This document shows positions 17,877 through 27,240 of a stretch of DNA of 64,000 nt, piece after piece. The DNA is from RPQJ01 sp963754535 (lineage in GTDB: Bacteria; Pseudomonadota; Gammaproteobacteria; Steroidobacterales; Steroidobacteraceae): contig CAVWGG010000024.1 in the NCBI GenBank assembly GCA_963754535.1, positions 186,001 through 250,000 on the forward strand. The letters are read 5' to 3'. How positions within the stretch are numbered: the first letter of the stretch is position 1; each line of letters opens with the position of its first letter. The translations under genes were made by a program, and so were the position numbers. Under the pieces are notes generated by a model. That model was not told where the DNA came from, did not search any database, and saw only the letters and a program-made list of their open reading frames with translations.

Positions 17877-19055
17877 CTACGCCGAAGTCGCCAGCTGCTC
17901 GCGGTGGTAGAGACGCGCCGCGATCCACCACACGACAGCGACTACCGCGAACGACACGCCCAGGCTGACCGCCCAGTCGAGCGCGCCGATCCGCTCCGAG
18001 CGCAACACCCGCAGGATCATCTGGTTCTGGCCCAGGAAAGGCACCGCCAGCATCCAGAGCTGGGTCCTGACCGGCGCAACCATCAGCACCAGTGACGGAA
18101 TCATCGGCAGGAACATCAGCAGCGGCAGGTATCCCTGCGCCTCACGGTAGCTGCGCGCAAATGCAGCAAGCGCCGTCAGCACGGTCGCGCCGAGCAGCAC
18201 GATCGGCAGGATGATCAGGAACAATTGCGCCAGCCCGCCGGGCCCGAGATCGAAGGACGCATCCATGCCGCGCGACGGCACGATGGCGAACGCCAGGCGG
18301 TACGCGACCAGCGTCACTGCGATCGACATCAGCGAAAACACCGCCGTCGCGAGGATCTTGGCGCTGATGATCGACTCGCGCGCGACGGGCGTGGCAAGCA
18401 GCGGCTCGAGCGACTGCCGCTCGCGCTCGCCTGCGGTGGCGTCGATCGCGAGCTGCATGCCGCCGATGAACGCCAGCAGCAGCAGCAGGTACGGCAGGAT
18501 CTGTTGCGACAGGTCGAAGCGCGCCTCGGGCGTCGCCACGTCGCGCGTGGCGACCTGCAGCGGGTTCGCGACCGCGGGATGGATCCCCCGGGCCACGAGG
18601 CGCAGCGTGCCGACGGTGCTGCCGTACCCTTCGAGCAGGCCGCTCAGTCGCGACACCGTCGCGCCGGAAGCCAGCGGACGCGAGCTGTCGAAAATCATCT
18701 CGACCCTCGCGGGCCGGCCGGCGCGCCAGTCCGCACCGTACCGTTCGTCGATGCGCAGGACGACATCGCGCTCCTGCGCGCGCACCACCGCGTCGGCATC
18801 CCCTGGCGCGGGCAGCACTTTCACGTTGTGCGATTGCAGCCACGCGACGAGGTTCGGCGCGTGCTCCGCGCCGATGACCGGCAACTCCAGCGGGCCTTCC
18901 AGCTGCTGCGTCTGCTTGCGCGCGCTCAGCGCGTTGGTGCCCGCCAGGATCAATGGAATCGCGAGCGGAATCACGACGAACGCGACCAGCATCATGCGAC
19001 GATCGCGCAAAGCGTCGAGCAATTCCTTGCGCAGGACGACCCACAGCGCCCTCAT
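17877..19055 (-). CDS. ABC transporter permease, NatB/ABC-2 type
   Basis: A 392-residue ABC-2 permease: one membrane helix near residues 21-42, a large extracytoplasmic domain (about 45-185), then five or six helices. The stretch IDATAGERERQSLEPLLATP is the conserved coupling segment of the NatB/YhaP group. The ATG overlaps the stop of the ATPase gene as ATGA, so the two are one transporter. NatAB-like systems export sodium or small molecules; sequence alone does not identify the cargo. Confidence 0.88.
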   Translation of the reverse strand: MRALWVVLRKELLDALRDRRMMLVAFVVIPLAIPLILAGTNALSARKQTQQLEGPLELPVIGAEHAPNLVAWLQSHNVKVLPAPGDADAVVRAQERDVVLRIDERYGADWRAGRPARVEMIFDSSRPLASGATVSRLSGLLEGYGSTVGTLRLVARGIHPAVANPLQVATRDVATPEARFDLSQQILPYLLLLLAFIGGMQLAIDATAGERERQSLEPLLATPVARESIISAKILATAVFSLMSIAVTLVAYRLAFAIVPSRGMDASFDLGPGGLAQLFLIILPIVLLGATVLTALAAFARSYREAQGYLPLLMFLPMIPSLVLMVAPVRTQLWMLAVPFLGQNQMILRVLRSERIGALDWAVSLGVSFAVVAVVWWIAARLYHREQLATSA

Positions 19056-19798
19056 GCGAACAGTCCCTCGTCCGAGCCGATCGCCTGGACGAAAGCGTCC
19101 TCCAGGTTGGCGCAACCCGTGGACTCGCGCAGTTCATCGGGCGTGCCGTCGGCAACGACGTGCCCGTGCGCAATCACGACGATCCGGTCACAGAGACGCG
19201 CGACCTCCTGCATGATGTGGCTCGAGAACAGCACGCAGCGGCCTTCGGCACGCTGCTCGAGCAGGAAGTTGCGCAGCGAGCGCGTGGTCATCACGTCGAG
19301 GCCGTTGGTCGGCTCGTCGAGCAGCACGTTGCGCGGAGCGTGCACCAGCGCCCGCGCGATCGCGGTCTTGGTACGCTGACCCTGCGAGAACCCCTCGGCG
19401 CGACGGTCGATGAAGTCGCGCATTTCGAGCGCGGACACGAGTCGCTCGGTGCGCTCGGCGATGAGGCGATCGTCGAGTCCCTGCAGCGCGCCGAAGTACG
19501 CGATGTTCTCTCGCGCCGTCAACCGCTTGTAGATGCCGCGCGCGTCGGGCAACACGCCGAGGCGTGCGCGCACGCGGGTGGGTTCGACGGCCGCGTCGAT
19601 GCCGTCGACGAGCACGCGGCCCGCCTCGGGAGACATAAGGGTGTAGAGCATCCGCAGGATGGTGGTCTTGCCGGCGCCGTTCGGGCCCAGCAACCCCGTG
19701 ATCTGGCCATCGGCGGCATCGAAACTCACGCCATCGACCGCCTGCACCCGGCCGGTGCGGGTTGCGAAACTCTTGCGGAGTCCCTCGACGCGAATCAT
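19052..19798 (-). CDS. ABC transporter ATP-binding protein, NatA type
   Basis: A 248-residue nucleotide-binding subunit. Walker A is GLLGPNGAGKTTILRML (about 36-52). The ABC signature is FSQGQRTKTAIARALVHAP, with SQGQR in place of the commoner SGGQ, as in many NatA proteins. Walker B is NVLLDEPTNGLDV, and the H-loop is LFSSHIMQEV. It pairs with the overlapping permease. The ATG at 19798 was chosen because MIRVEGLRKSF is the usual family start. Confidence 0.93.
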   Translation of the reverse strand: MIRVEGLRKSFATRTGRVQAVDGVSFDAADGQITGLLGPNGAGKTTILRMLYTLMSPEAGRVLVDGIDAAVEPTRVRARLGVLPDARGIYKRLTARENIAYFGALQGLDDRLIAERTERLVSALEMRDFIDRRAEGFSQGQRTKTAIARALVHAPRNVLLDEPTNGLDVMTTRSLRNFLLEQRAEGRCVLFSSHIMQEVARLCDRIVVIAHGHVVADGTPDELRESTGCANLEDAFVQAIGSDEGLFA

Positions 19799-19817
19799 GT
19801 GCGCACCGTGCGAGCCA

Positions 19818-21338
19818 TCACGGATCCCAACCGTACGAACCACCGAATGGCGGAGAGTACTGCAACTGGTCCAGGCACTTGCCGTCGAGCGCTTTCGCAT
19901 CGGCTGCGGCGATGAACTCGGCCACGAGCCGCGGGCCGCAACCCACACCCATCACGCTGTGGCCCTGCCCGCGGAAGACGAAGTGCCGCGAATTCGGCAG
20001 CGTTCGGCTCACCTCGTCGCCGTACCTCGGCGGCGTGACCGGATCGAGCTCGCCCGACAGCAGCAGTACCGGCTTGCTGGAATGCACTGCATCGTGGAAG
20101 TCCCCTGGCATCGTCCCATGCGGCCACTCCGCGCATTGCGCCAGCGTGTAGTCGACGAACTCCGTACCGAGGATGGTCCCGGTATCGGCCGGATCGACGC
20201 GCATCCCTGACGCGTCCTCGGCGCACATGACGGACAGCTGCAGCGGCACGTAGATCTGTTCGCCGATCAGTTGCTCCATCATGCGCGACTGGGCCACGAG
20301 GTTTTCGAACTGGCCGTTGGCGGCCTCCGCGAGCAGCATCGGCAGCATGCCGAACAATTGCGGCGCATAGGAATAGAAGCGCACGACCGATGCGAGCGAG
20401 GCATCGGTGAACTCGTCTGCGCGCTGCTCGTTCGTGAGCGGGTCGCGATACGTCACTTGCTGCGGATGCTCCTGCAGCCGCTGCAGCAGTTCATCGAGAC
20501 GGGCCCGCGGCGAACCGAAACGCTTCGTGCAGTCGGCATCCGCAGTGCAGCGCGCGAATTGGGCGTCGACGGCTGCCTCGAGGTTCTTCGCATGCTCGTT
20601 GCCGAGGGCCAGGGTCGGCGGCACGACGGAGTCGAGCACGACCGTCCTCGTCGACGCGGGATGGCGGCGCAGGTATTCGAGCCCAACCCGCGTGCCGTAC
20701 GAGGCGCCAACCAGGTTGAACTGCGCGACGCCGAGCGCACGCCGCACGTCCTCGAGGTCCGCGATGTACGCGCTCGTCGTATAGGCGCGAACGTCGACGT
20801 CCGGCCCGAGTTCCTGCAGGCAGGCGGCCGTCAGCCGGCGCGCCTCGTCGACGCCCGCCGTGTCGAGCCGCTTCAGCGCCTCGTCGTTCAGCGTCCTGGG
20901 ACACCGCAGCGGGTTCGACCGGCCAGTGCCGCGTTGGTCCACGAGCAGCACGTGGCGCTGGCGCAGGATTTCGCGGAACGCGGGATAGACGGTCGGAAAG
21001 GCTTCGAGGGCAGCCTGGCCCGGGCCGCCCGCAAGCATGACGACGGGGTCCCTGACCGGGGACTTGGCGGTGCTCGGCACCCAGGCGATCGCGAGTTCGA
21101 TCTTGCGGCCAGTCGTGCTGGATCGATCTTCCGGTACCTGCAGCGTTGCGCAGCGCGCCGGCACGGTCTGCGCCTGCCCGGCCTGCGACAGCGTGCAGGG
21201 CGTGAAGGCCAGGCTCCCGTACGCAACGGTGACTGGGGCCGGCGGCGCGGCCGCCTGTGCAGCCACAGCGCCTGTCGTGGCCATGGCCATGGCCGCGAGA
21301 ACTCCGAGGACGGAACGTATGGGCAGCACTGACTGCAT
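19818..21338 (-). CDS. Secreted alpha/beta hydrolase, tripeptidyl aminopeptidase (TAP)-like
   Basis: A 506-residue exported hydrolase: signal peptide about 1-28. The core opens with PVVMLAGGPGQAALEAFP (oxyanion HGGPG-type motif), VLLVDQRGTGRSNPLRCP, and the nucleophile elbow NLVGASYGTRVGLEYLRRHP. After a helical cap, the C-terminal TAP-like domain holds the acid in LLLSGELDPVTPPRYG and the His in FRGQGHSVMGVGCGP. Such enzymes release N-terminal residues or tripeptides from peptides outside the cytoplasm. Six Cys in the mature chain suggest disulfides. It is divergent from the rhomboid gene. Confidence 0.9.
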   Translation of the reverse strand: MQSVLPIRSVLGVLAAMAMATTGAVAAQAAAPPAPVTVAYGSLAFTPCTLSQAGQAQTVPARCATLQVPEDRSSTTGRKIELAIAWVPSTAKSPVRDPVVMLAGGPGQAALEAFPTVYPAFREILRQRHVLLVDQRGTGRSNPLRCPRTLNDEALKRLDTAGVDEARRLTAACLQELGPDVDVRAYTTSAYIADLEDVRRALGVAQFNLVGASYGTRVGLEYLRRHPASTRTVVLDSVVPPTLALGNEHAKNLEAAVDAQFARCTADADCTKRFGSPRARLDELLQRLQEHPQQVTYRDPLTNEQRADEFTDASLASVVRFYSYAPQLFGMLPMLLAEAANGQFENLVAQSRMMEQLIGEQIYVPLQLSVMCAEDASGMRVDPADTGTILGTEFVDYTLAQCAEWPHGTMPGDFHDAVHSSKPVLLLSGELDPVTPPRYGDEVSRTLPNSRHFVFRGQGHSVMGVGCGPRLVAEFIAAADAKALDGKCLDQLQYSPPFGGSYGWDP

Positions 21339-21420
21339 GTTGGACCTGTCTCTCCGTGACGCCGCGCAACCTACACGGCGTCGGGGGGTCTTCGCCACTC
21401 GATTGGGCTAGGATGCACCC

Positions 21421-22032
21421 ATGCGTGATTCGATGCCGCCCGCCACGCGGGCTTTCCTGTTCATCAACATCGCCGTCTTCGCGGTCCAGTTCCTCACCGG
21501 CGACCTGCTGCTGCGGCCGTTCGCCCTCTGGCCGCCAGCCTCGGCCCAGTATCCGGGCGCGCCGTCGTTCCAGGTCTGGCAGCTGCTGACCTACGGCTTC
21601 CTGCACGGCGGCCTGACCCACCTGTTCTTCAACATGTTCGCCCTCTACATGTTCGGCGGCGAAGTCGAGCGCCTGCTCGGCACCCGGCACTATGTCACCT
21701 ATTACCTGGTGTGCGTGGTGGGCGCGGCGCTGGCGCAGATGCTGGTGATCAGCAACATCGAAATGCAGCCTCTCCCTACGGTGGGCGCGTCCGGCGGCGT
21801 GTTCGGCCTGTTGCTGGCGTTCGGCATGGCCTTTCCGCAACGGCGCATCATGCTGCTGTTCCCGCCCATTCCGATGCCGGCGTGGCTGTTCGTCACGCTC
21901 TATGGCTTGCTCGAGTTGTACCTGGGCGTCACCGGATCGGGCCAGGGCGTGGCGCATTTCGCGCACCTGGGCGGCATGGTGGCGGGTTTTGCCCTGCTGA
22001 TGCGCTGGCGCAGCCAATCCCGGCCGCGCTGA
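21421..22032 (+). CDS. Rhomboid family intramembrane serine protease
   Basis: A 203-residue, six-helix rhomboid. The L1/TM2 motif is LLTYGFLHGGLTHLFFNMFA, the nucleophile is in TVGASGGVFGLLLAFG (GASG), and the catalytic His in VAHFAHLGGMVAGFAL. All active-site elements are intact, so it should cleave membrane proteins near their helices. Residues 1-30 form TM1 and an Asn-rich cytosolic domain is absent. It may share a message with folE, whose start is 15 bases downstream. Confidence 0.92.
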   Translation: MRDSMPPATRAFLFINIAVFAVQFLTGDLLLRPFALWPPASAQYPGAPSFQVWQLLTYGFLHGGLTHLFFNMFALYMFGGEVERLLGTRHYVTYYLVCVVGAALAQMLVISNIEMQPLPTVGASGGVFGLLLAFGMAFPQRRIMLLFPPIPMPAWLFVTLYGLLELYLGVTGSGQGVAHFAHLGGMVAGFALLMRWRSQSRPR

Positions 22033-22046
22033 GAGGGAGAGTCACC

Positions 22047-22712
22047 ATGGCCGTGCATCCGAAATCCAGGAACCGCCGAAAGCTATCCATCATGGATACC
22101 CTCGTAAAGGACGCGGCTCCGCTCATGGAGCGCAACAAGGTCAGCCGCGGCGACGCCGAGGATGCCATCCGTACGCTGCTGCGCTGGGCCGGGGAAGACC
22201 CTGCCCGCGAAGGCCTGCTCGATACGCCCAAGCGCGTGGTCGATGCCTACACCGACTGGTTCTCCGGGTACGCGATCGATCCCCGCGACTACCTGCACCG
22301 CACGTTCGAGGAAACCGCGGGCTATGACGAGATGGTCGTCCTGCGCGACATCGAGTTCGAATCGCACTGCGAGCACCACATGGCGCCGATCATCGGCCGG
22401 GCCCACGTGGGTTACCTGCCCACGGGCAAAGTGGTGGGCATCAGCAAGCTGGCCCGTGTCGTGGACGCCTTTGCCCGCCGTTTCCAGGTCCAGGAAAAGA
22501 TGACGGCCGAAATCGCCAACTGCATCAACGACGTCCTGCAACCCCACGGCGTCGGCGTGGTCATCGAGGCCGCGCACGAATGCATGACGACGCGCGGTAT
22601 TCACAAGCGCGGCGTATCGATGATCACCTCGAAGATGCTGGGCTCGTTCCGGTCCGACGCCCGGACCCGCAATGAGTTCCTGACCTTCATCGACATCCGC
22701 GACCGCCGCTGA
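22047..22712 (+). CDS. folE: GTP cyclohydrolase I, type IA
   Basis: A 221-residue enzyme converting GTP to 7,8-dihydroneopterin triphosphate, first step of tetrahydrofolate (and biopterin) synthesis. Zinc ligands are visible as FESHCEHHMAPIIG (Cys and His) and ECMTTRGIHKRGVSM (second Cys), and the catalytic region GYLPTGKVVGISKLARVVDA is intact. The ATG at 22047 is preferred over that at 22092 because GAGAGGGAGAG lies just before it. It follows the rhomboid gene closely. The T-protein-like gene 180 bp downstream belongs to a folate-dependent family. Confidence 0.95.
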   Translation: MAVHPKSRNRRKLSIMDTLVKDAAPLMERNKVSRGDAEDAIRTLLRWAGEDPAREGLLDTPKRVVDAYTDWFSGYAIDPRDYLHRTFEETAGYDEMVVLRDIEFESHCEHHMAPIIGRAHVGYLPTGKVVGISKLARVVDAFARRFQVQEKMTAEIANCINDVLQPHGVGVVIEAAHECMTTRGIHKRGVSMITSKMLGSFRSDARTRNEFLTFIDIRDRR

Positions 22713-22718
22713 TACCCG

Positions 22719-22738
22719 GCTGGCCCAGCCGGGCCAGC
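22719..22738. terminator. Hairpin just after folE
   Basis: GCTGGCCC pairs perfectly with GGGCCAGC around AGCC, seven bases after the folE stop. There is no T-tract, so it may be a pause or mRNA-stability hairpin rather than an intrinsic terminator. Confidence 0.4.
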
Positions 22739-22892
22739 GTCCGCCGCAGCCACTAAACCCGCGCCGGGCGCAAGACTGGCTCGAATGGAGCCAGTGCGGC
22801 ATATTGTCGCGCCCGGCCCGGATTCGCTCCGGCAGTGACCGGGTCGGCGCCGGAACCCCTGCGCCAGGAACAGAGAGCGCCGGGAGCGTCTC

Positions 22893-24119
22893 GTGCCTGA
22901 ACTTTCCACCGTTCACCATCCGCTGTACCAGCTGCGCCGGACGCCGTTCCACGCTCGCACGTCCGCGCTGTGCCTGCCGCACAACTGGCGACGCTGGGGC
23001 GGCTGCATCGCCGTCGGCTCCTACGATCTCGGCCTCGAACGCGAGTACTGGGCGATCCGCAACCATGCGGCGCTGATCGACATCTCGCCGCTGGTCAAAT
23101 ACGAAATCACGGGTCGCGATGCTGCCCGCCTGCTGCACCGCGTGACACCTCGCGACATCCACAAGATGCAGGTCGGGCAGGTGTACTACACGGGCTGGTG
23201 CGACGACGAAGGCAAACTGCTCGACGACGGCACCGTGACCCGCATCGGCGAGCAGGGCTTCCGCCTGACCGCCGCCGAGCCGCAGTACCGCTGGCTGTCG
23301 ATGAACGCGGTCGGCATGCAGGTGCAGATCACCGAACTGACCGAGCAGATGGCGGCGCTCAGCCTGCAGGGGCCGAAGTCGCGCACGATCCTGAACCTCG
23401 CGTGCGAGCAGCCGGTCGACCCGCTCAGGTATTTCCGCATGGCGTTCAACCGCATCGCCGGCAAGGCGGTCTCGGTCTCACGCACGGGTTACACGGGCGA
23501 TCTCGGTTACGAAATCTGGATGGACGCGGCAGACGCGTTGGGTGTCTGGGACGCACTGATGGCGGCTGGCCACGATTACGGCATCACGCCCACCGGCATC
23601 CTCGCGATGGACATGGCGCGCGTCGAGGCGGGCCTGTTCATGCTCGACGTCGATTACACGCCCGCGAGCCACGCCTGGATCCCCGGCCAGCGCTCTTCGC
23701 CCTATGAGATGGGCCTCGGCTGGACCGTGAACCTCGACAAGCGTGGTTACTTCGTCGGCCGTCGCGCGCTCGAACGCGAGCACCGCGAAGGCTCGTCGTG
23801 GAAGATGGTCGGCCTCGAGATCGACTGGGAAGGCCTCGAGCGCGAATACGCCGCGGTCGGCATGCCGCCGCAGATTCCGGCTGCGGCCGTGCGCGGCAGC
23901 ATTCCCGTCTACACCGGCCCGCGGCAGGTTGGCTACGCCTCGACCAGCACCTGGTCGCCGGTGCTGAAGAAGTACATCGCGCTGGTGCACCTGCAGCGGC
24001 CATTCTACGAGCCGGGTACGCAGGTCGAGATCGAAGTCACCGTGGAACATCACCGCCGCAAGTCGCCCGCGAAGGTCGTCGCGCTGCCGTTCTACGACCC
24101 CGAGTGGAAGAAGAAGTAA
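22893..24119 (+). CDS. Aminomethyltransferase (GcvT/DmdA-like, folate-dependent) family protein
   Basis: A 408-residue protein of the T-protein/dimethylglycine oxidase/DmdA superfamily. The N-terminal folate-binding barrel has YWAIRNHAALIDISPLVKYE, the conserved ALSLQGPKSRTILN and SVSRTGYTGDLGYEIWMD; the C-terminal barrel ends in VALPFYDPEWKKK. The conserved acidic catalytic position is plausible in GILAMDMARVEAGLFML. Start is GTG with CGGGAG upstream. It is longer than GcvT (about 365 aa), and no gcvH or gcvP is near, so it is probably not the glycine-cleavage T-protein but a tetrahydrofolate-dependent demethylase. The flavoprotein gene begins 2 bases after its stop. Confidence 0.85.
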   Translation: MPELSTVHHPLYQLRRTPFHARTSALCLPHNWRRWGGCIAVGSYDLGLEREYWAIRNHAALIDISPLVKYEITGRDAARLLHRVTPRDIHKMQVGQVYYTGWCDDEGKLLDDGTVTRIGEQGFRLTAAEPQYRWLSMNAVGMQVQITELTEQMAALSLQGPKSRTILNLACEQPVDPLRYFRMAFNRIAGKAVSVSRTGYTGDLGYEIWMDAADALGVWDALMAAGHDYGITPTGILAMDMARVEAGLFMLDVDYTPASHAWIPGQRSSPYEMGLGWTVNLDKRGYFVGRRALEREHREGSSWKMVGLEIDWEGLEREYAAVGMPPQIPAAAVRGSIPVYTGPRQVGYASTSTWSPVLKKYIALVHLQRPFYEPGTQVEIEVTVEHHRRKSPAKVVALPFYDPEWKKK

Positions 24120-24121
24120 TC

Positions 24122-25705
24122 GTGGCCAGCAATACTTACGACGCTATCGTCATTGGCGCCGGCCACAACGGCATGATCGCGGCCGCGTACCTCGCGCGCG
24201 CCGGCAAGAAAGTCGTCGTGCTCGAGCGGCGCGAGATCGTCGGTGGCGCTGCCGTCACCGAAGAGATCTTCCCGGGCTACCGCTTCAGCGAGTTCTCCTA
24301 CGTGGTGAGCCTGCTGCGGCCCGAAATCATCCGCGATCTCGAACTGCCGCGGCACGGGCTCAAGATCCTGCCGCTGCCGAGCACGGTCACGCCGCTCGAC
24401 AACGGCGATTACCTCGCGGGCTGGGACGATCACGACCTGACCCGACGGGAGATTTACCGTCATTCGCCCAAGGACGCCGAAGCCTACGACGAATATTCGC
24501 GCGTGATGGCACGCGCCGCGAAGGCGATCAAGCCGATCATCGGCCTGGTGCCTCCGGATCCGTCGTCGCTCAGCTGGCGCGACATGAAGGGCCTGCTCAA
24601 GCTCGGCCAGTACGCCCGCAGCCTGAGCGAGCACGAGCTCTATCGCATCGCGAAGCTCGTGACCCAGTCGTCTGCCGACCTGCTCGAGGAATGGTTCGAA
24701 CTCGACCCGCTCAAGGGCACCAAGGCGGCGAGCGGCATCATCGGCACCTACCTCGGCCCTCGTTCTCCAGGCACGGCCTACGTGCTGCTGCACCATTACA
24801 TGGGTGAAATCGACGGCGCCTTCCGTGCGTGGGGTTTCGCCAAGAACGGCACCGGCGGCGTGACTGCGGCAATCGCGTCCTCCGCGCGCGCACTCGGCGT
24901 CGAGATCCGCACCAATGCGGCCGTGGACAAGGTAATCGTCCGTGGCGGCCGCGCTGCGGGCGTCGCGCTCGCGAACGGTGACGAGCTCACGGCCAGGATC
25001 GTGATGTCTGCCGCCGATCCGAAGCGCAGTTTCCTGCAATTCGTCGACCAGCAGCACTTCCCGGACGAGTTCGTGCAGGCGATCCGCAACTTCCGCGTCC
25101 GCGGCTCGTCCGGCAAGGTCAATATCGCGCTCTCCGGCCTGCCGGACTTCACCTGCCTGCCGGGCGAAGGCCCGCTGCACCGTGGCGCGATTTCGATCAG
25201 CCCGAGCATCGAATACGTCGAGCGCGCCTACGACGACGCCAAGTACGGCAACTTCTCGCGCCAGCCGTACATGGACATCATCATCCCGTCGATGATCGAC
25301 CGCGACATGGCGCCGCCGGGACACCACGTGATGTCGTGCTTCGTCCAGTACGCCCCGTACGACGTCGAAGGTGGCTGGGACGACGCGAAAAAGCAGGCTT
25401 TCGGCGAGACGGTCATTGCGACGATCGAGAAGTACGCCCCGAACATTCGCAAGGTGATCGTCGGCAAGCAGGTGATCACGCCGCAGGACATCGAGCGCAT
25501 CGCCGGCATCACCGGCGGCAACATCTTCCACGGCGAACTGCTGCTGCATCAGCTGTTCTTCATGCGCCCTGCCCCGCAATGGGCCGATTTCCGTACGCCG
25601 CTGGCGGGCTACTACTTTGGCGCCGCAGGCGCGCATCCGGGCGGTGGCGTGATGGGCGCGGCCGGCAAGATGGCCGCCACCGAGATCCTCAAGGACTGGC
25701 AGTAG
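24122..25705 (+). CDS. PYROXD2/phytoene-desaturase-like FAD-dependent oxidoreductase (first of tandem pair)
   Basis: A 527-residue flavoprotein. YDAIVIGAGHNGMIAAAYLA is the FAD-binding Rossmann motif, followed by VVLERREIVGGAAVTEEIFP, and the C-terminal FAD contact is YYFGAAGAHPGGGVMGAAGK. The substrate domain lies between about 100 and 400. Sequence style matches PYROXD2 and carotenoid-desaturase-like dehydrogenases, but no carotenoid genes (crtB, crtE) are nearby. Start is GTG, two bases after the T-protein stop. It likely oxidises an amine or methylated compound whose one-carbon unit is taken by the partner T-protein; that is inference from the operon. Confidence 0.85.
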   Translation: MASNTYDAIVIGAGHNGMIAAAYLARAGKKVVVLERREIVGGAAVTEEIFPGYRFSEFSYVVSLLRPEIIRDLELPRHGLKILPLPSTVTPLDNGDYLAGWDDHDLTRREIYRHSPKDAEAYDEYSRVMARAAKAIKPIIGLVPPDPSSLSWRDMKGLLKLGQYARSLSEHELYRIAKLVTQSSADLLEEWFELDPLKGTKAASGIIGTYLGPRSPGTAYVLLHHYMGEIDGAFRAWGFAKNGTGGVTAAIASSARALGVEIRTNAAVDKVIVRGGRAAGVALANGDELTARIVMSAADPKRSFLQFVDQQHFPDEFVQAIRNFRVRGSSGKVNIALSGLPDFTCLPGEGPLHRGAISISPSIEYVERAYDDAKYGNFSRQPYMDIIIPSMIDRDMAPPGHHVMSCFVQYAPYDVEGGWDDAKKQAFGETVIATIEKYAPNIRKVIVGKQVITPQDIERIAGITGGNIFHGELLLHQLFFMRPAPQWADFRTPLAGYYFGAAGAHPGGGVMGAAGKMAATEILKDWQ

Positions 25706-25709
25706 CACG

Positions 25710-27221
25710 ATGACGAATCCCGACATCCTGATCGTCGGCGCGGGCCACAACGGCCTGGTCGCGGCTGCCTACCTCGCCAAGGCCGGCAAGAAAGTTGTCG
25801 TGCTCGAACAACGCGCAACGGCGGGGGGCCAGCTCGCGGGCGCCACGCTCGCGTCGGGCGCCGTCGTGCCGGGCCTGCATCCGGGGGGCCAGCTGCGACC
25901 CGCGATCGTGAAAGAACTCGACCTCGCCCGGCACGGCCTGACGACGAGCACCGTCGATGCGGCCTACGTCTCGGCGCTGCCGGATGGCGGCTCGCTGCGA
26001 CTGGTTTCAAATGGCACCGACACGGCGACCATCGAAGCCATCCGTCGTTTGTCGCAGCGCGATGCCGCACGCTGGCCGGAGTTCGTCGCGTTCATGAACC
26101 GGGCGTCCGCGTTCCTGGACGCAGCGTATTCGACGGCGATGCCGCGCCTGCCGAAGGTCGAACTGCGCTCGGACGGGCTGCCGCTCGCGTCGCTCGCACT
26201 GAAGCTGCGACGCATGGGCGGCAAGGACATGTTCCGCGTGATGCGCAGCCTGTCGATGTCGGCCGTCGAATTCACCGAGGAGTGGTTCGAGTCCGAATCG
26301 CTCAATGCGGCACTCGCCGCCGTCGCCATCCACGGCGTGACCCTGGGCTCGATGTCCGCTGGCACGGGTTTCACGCTGATCCACAACTGGCTGAACCGCG
26401 GCGGCCTGGCGCATCGCCCGGTGACGGGCGGACCGCAAGCGCTGACCGACGCGTTGCTCAAGGCCGTGCGCGCGAATGGCGGCGAAGTCCGCACGGGCGC
26501 CGACGTAGCGCAGATCCTCGTCGAGCACCAGCGCGTGCTCGGCGTGCGTCTCGCCTCGGGCGAGGAGATCAGGGCAGCGACCGTCGTATCGTCGGCCGAT
26601 CCGCGCCGCACGCTGCTCGGCCTGGTTGGCGCCCCGGAACTGCCGCCTGAATTCGTGTGGCAGACGCAGTCGATCCGCATGCGCGGCTCGGTGGCGAAGC
26701 TGTTCGTGCAGACGGACGGACGCCACGGCCTGCCCGCAGGCACGGTCGCCATCGCGCCGACGCTCAAGTACCTGGAGCGCGCGTACGACTCGACGAAGTA
26801 CGGCGAGATGTCGCAGCAGCCTTACCTGGAAGTGACGACGTCGGGCACCGACGTAGCGGTCCACTTCCAGTTCGCGCCCTACACGCTGCGCGACGGTGAC
26901 TGGAATTCGATGCGGCCCGAACTCGAGCAGCGCGCGCTCGGCACACTCGCGCTGCACTTCCCGTCATTCACGGGCTCGGTGCAGGCGGTGCAGTCCGTCA
27001 CGCCGGTCGATCTGGAACAGTCCTGGGGCCTGACGGAAGGCGACCTCAATCACGGCCAGCTGATCCTGGACCAGATCTTCTTCATGCGGCCGCTGCCGGG
27101 CTGGTCGAATCACCGCACGCCGATCGACGGCCTGCATCTCTGCGGGTCGGGCCTGCACGGCGGTGGCGGAATCAGCGGCACGCCGGGTCGCAACGCAGCG
27201 CGCGTGTTGTTGCGGGGCTAG
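25710..27221 (+). CDS. PYROXD2/phytoene-desaturase-like FAD-dependent oxidoreductase (second of tandem pair)
   Basis: A 503-residue paralogue of the preceding gene, four bases downstream. DILIVGAGHNGLVAAAYLAKA and VVLEQRATAGGQLAGATLAS form the FAD site; HLCGSGLHGGGGISGTPGRN is the C-terminal FAD segment. Other shared blocks are EEWFESESLNAAL, YLERAYDSTKYGEMSQQPYL and HGQLILDQIFFMRPLPGW, each with a counterpart in the first copy. It therefore arose by duplication, and the divergence between copies suggests two subunits or two substrates. The gene ends 20 bases before a strong dyad. Confidence 0.85.
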   Translation: MTNPDILIVGAGHNGLVAAAYLAKAGKKVVVLEQRATAGGQLAGATLASGAVVPGLHPGGQLRPAIVKELDLARHGLTTSTVDAAYVSALPDGGSLRLVSNGTDTATIEAIRRLSQRDAARWPEFVAFMNRASAFLDAAYSTAMPRLPKVELRSDGLPLASLALKLRRMGGKDMFRVMRSLSMSAVEFTEEWFESESLNAALAAVAIHGVTLGSMSAGTGFTLIHNWLNRGGLAHRPVTGGPQALTDALLKAVRANGGEVRTGADVAQILVEHQRVLGVRLASGEEIRAATVVSSADPRRTLLGLVGAPELPPEFVWQTQSIRMRGSVAKLFVQTDGRHGLPAGTVAIAPTLKYLERAYDSTKYGEMSQQPYLEVTTSGTDVAVHFQFAPYTLRDGDWNSMRPELEQRALGTLALHFPSFTGSVQAVQSVTPVDLEQSWGLTEGDLNHGQLILDQIFFMRPLPGWSNHRTPIDGLHLCGSGLHGGGGISGTPGRNAARVLLRG

Positions 27222-27240
27222 CACCGGCGGCTCTCGCCGT

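Noticed and set aside
20491..22017. Long antisense frame (508 codons) opposite folE, rhomboid and the TAP-like hydrolase region
   Set aside because: Arg/His-rich, low-complexity composition typical of antisense shadow; real genes occupy it.
22893..24119. Calling the T-protein-like gene gcvT
   Set aside because: Longer than GcvT, no gcvH/gcvP nearby, and flavoprotein partners suggest a different demethylase.
24122..27221. Carotenoid biosynthesis cluster
   Set aside because: The flavoproteins look desaturase-like but no phytoene synthase, GGPP synthase or cyclase is nearby.
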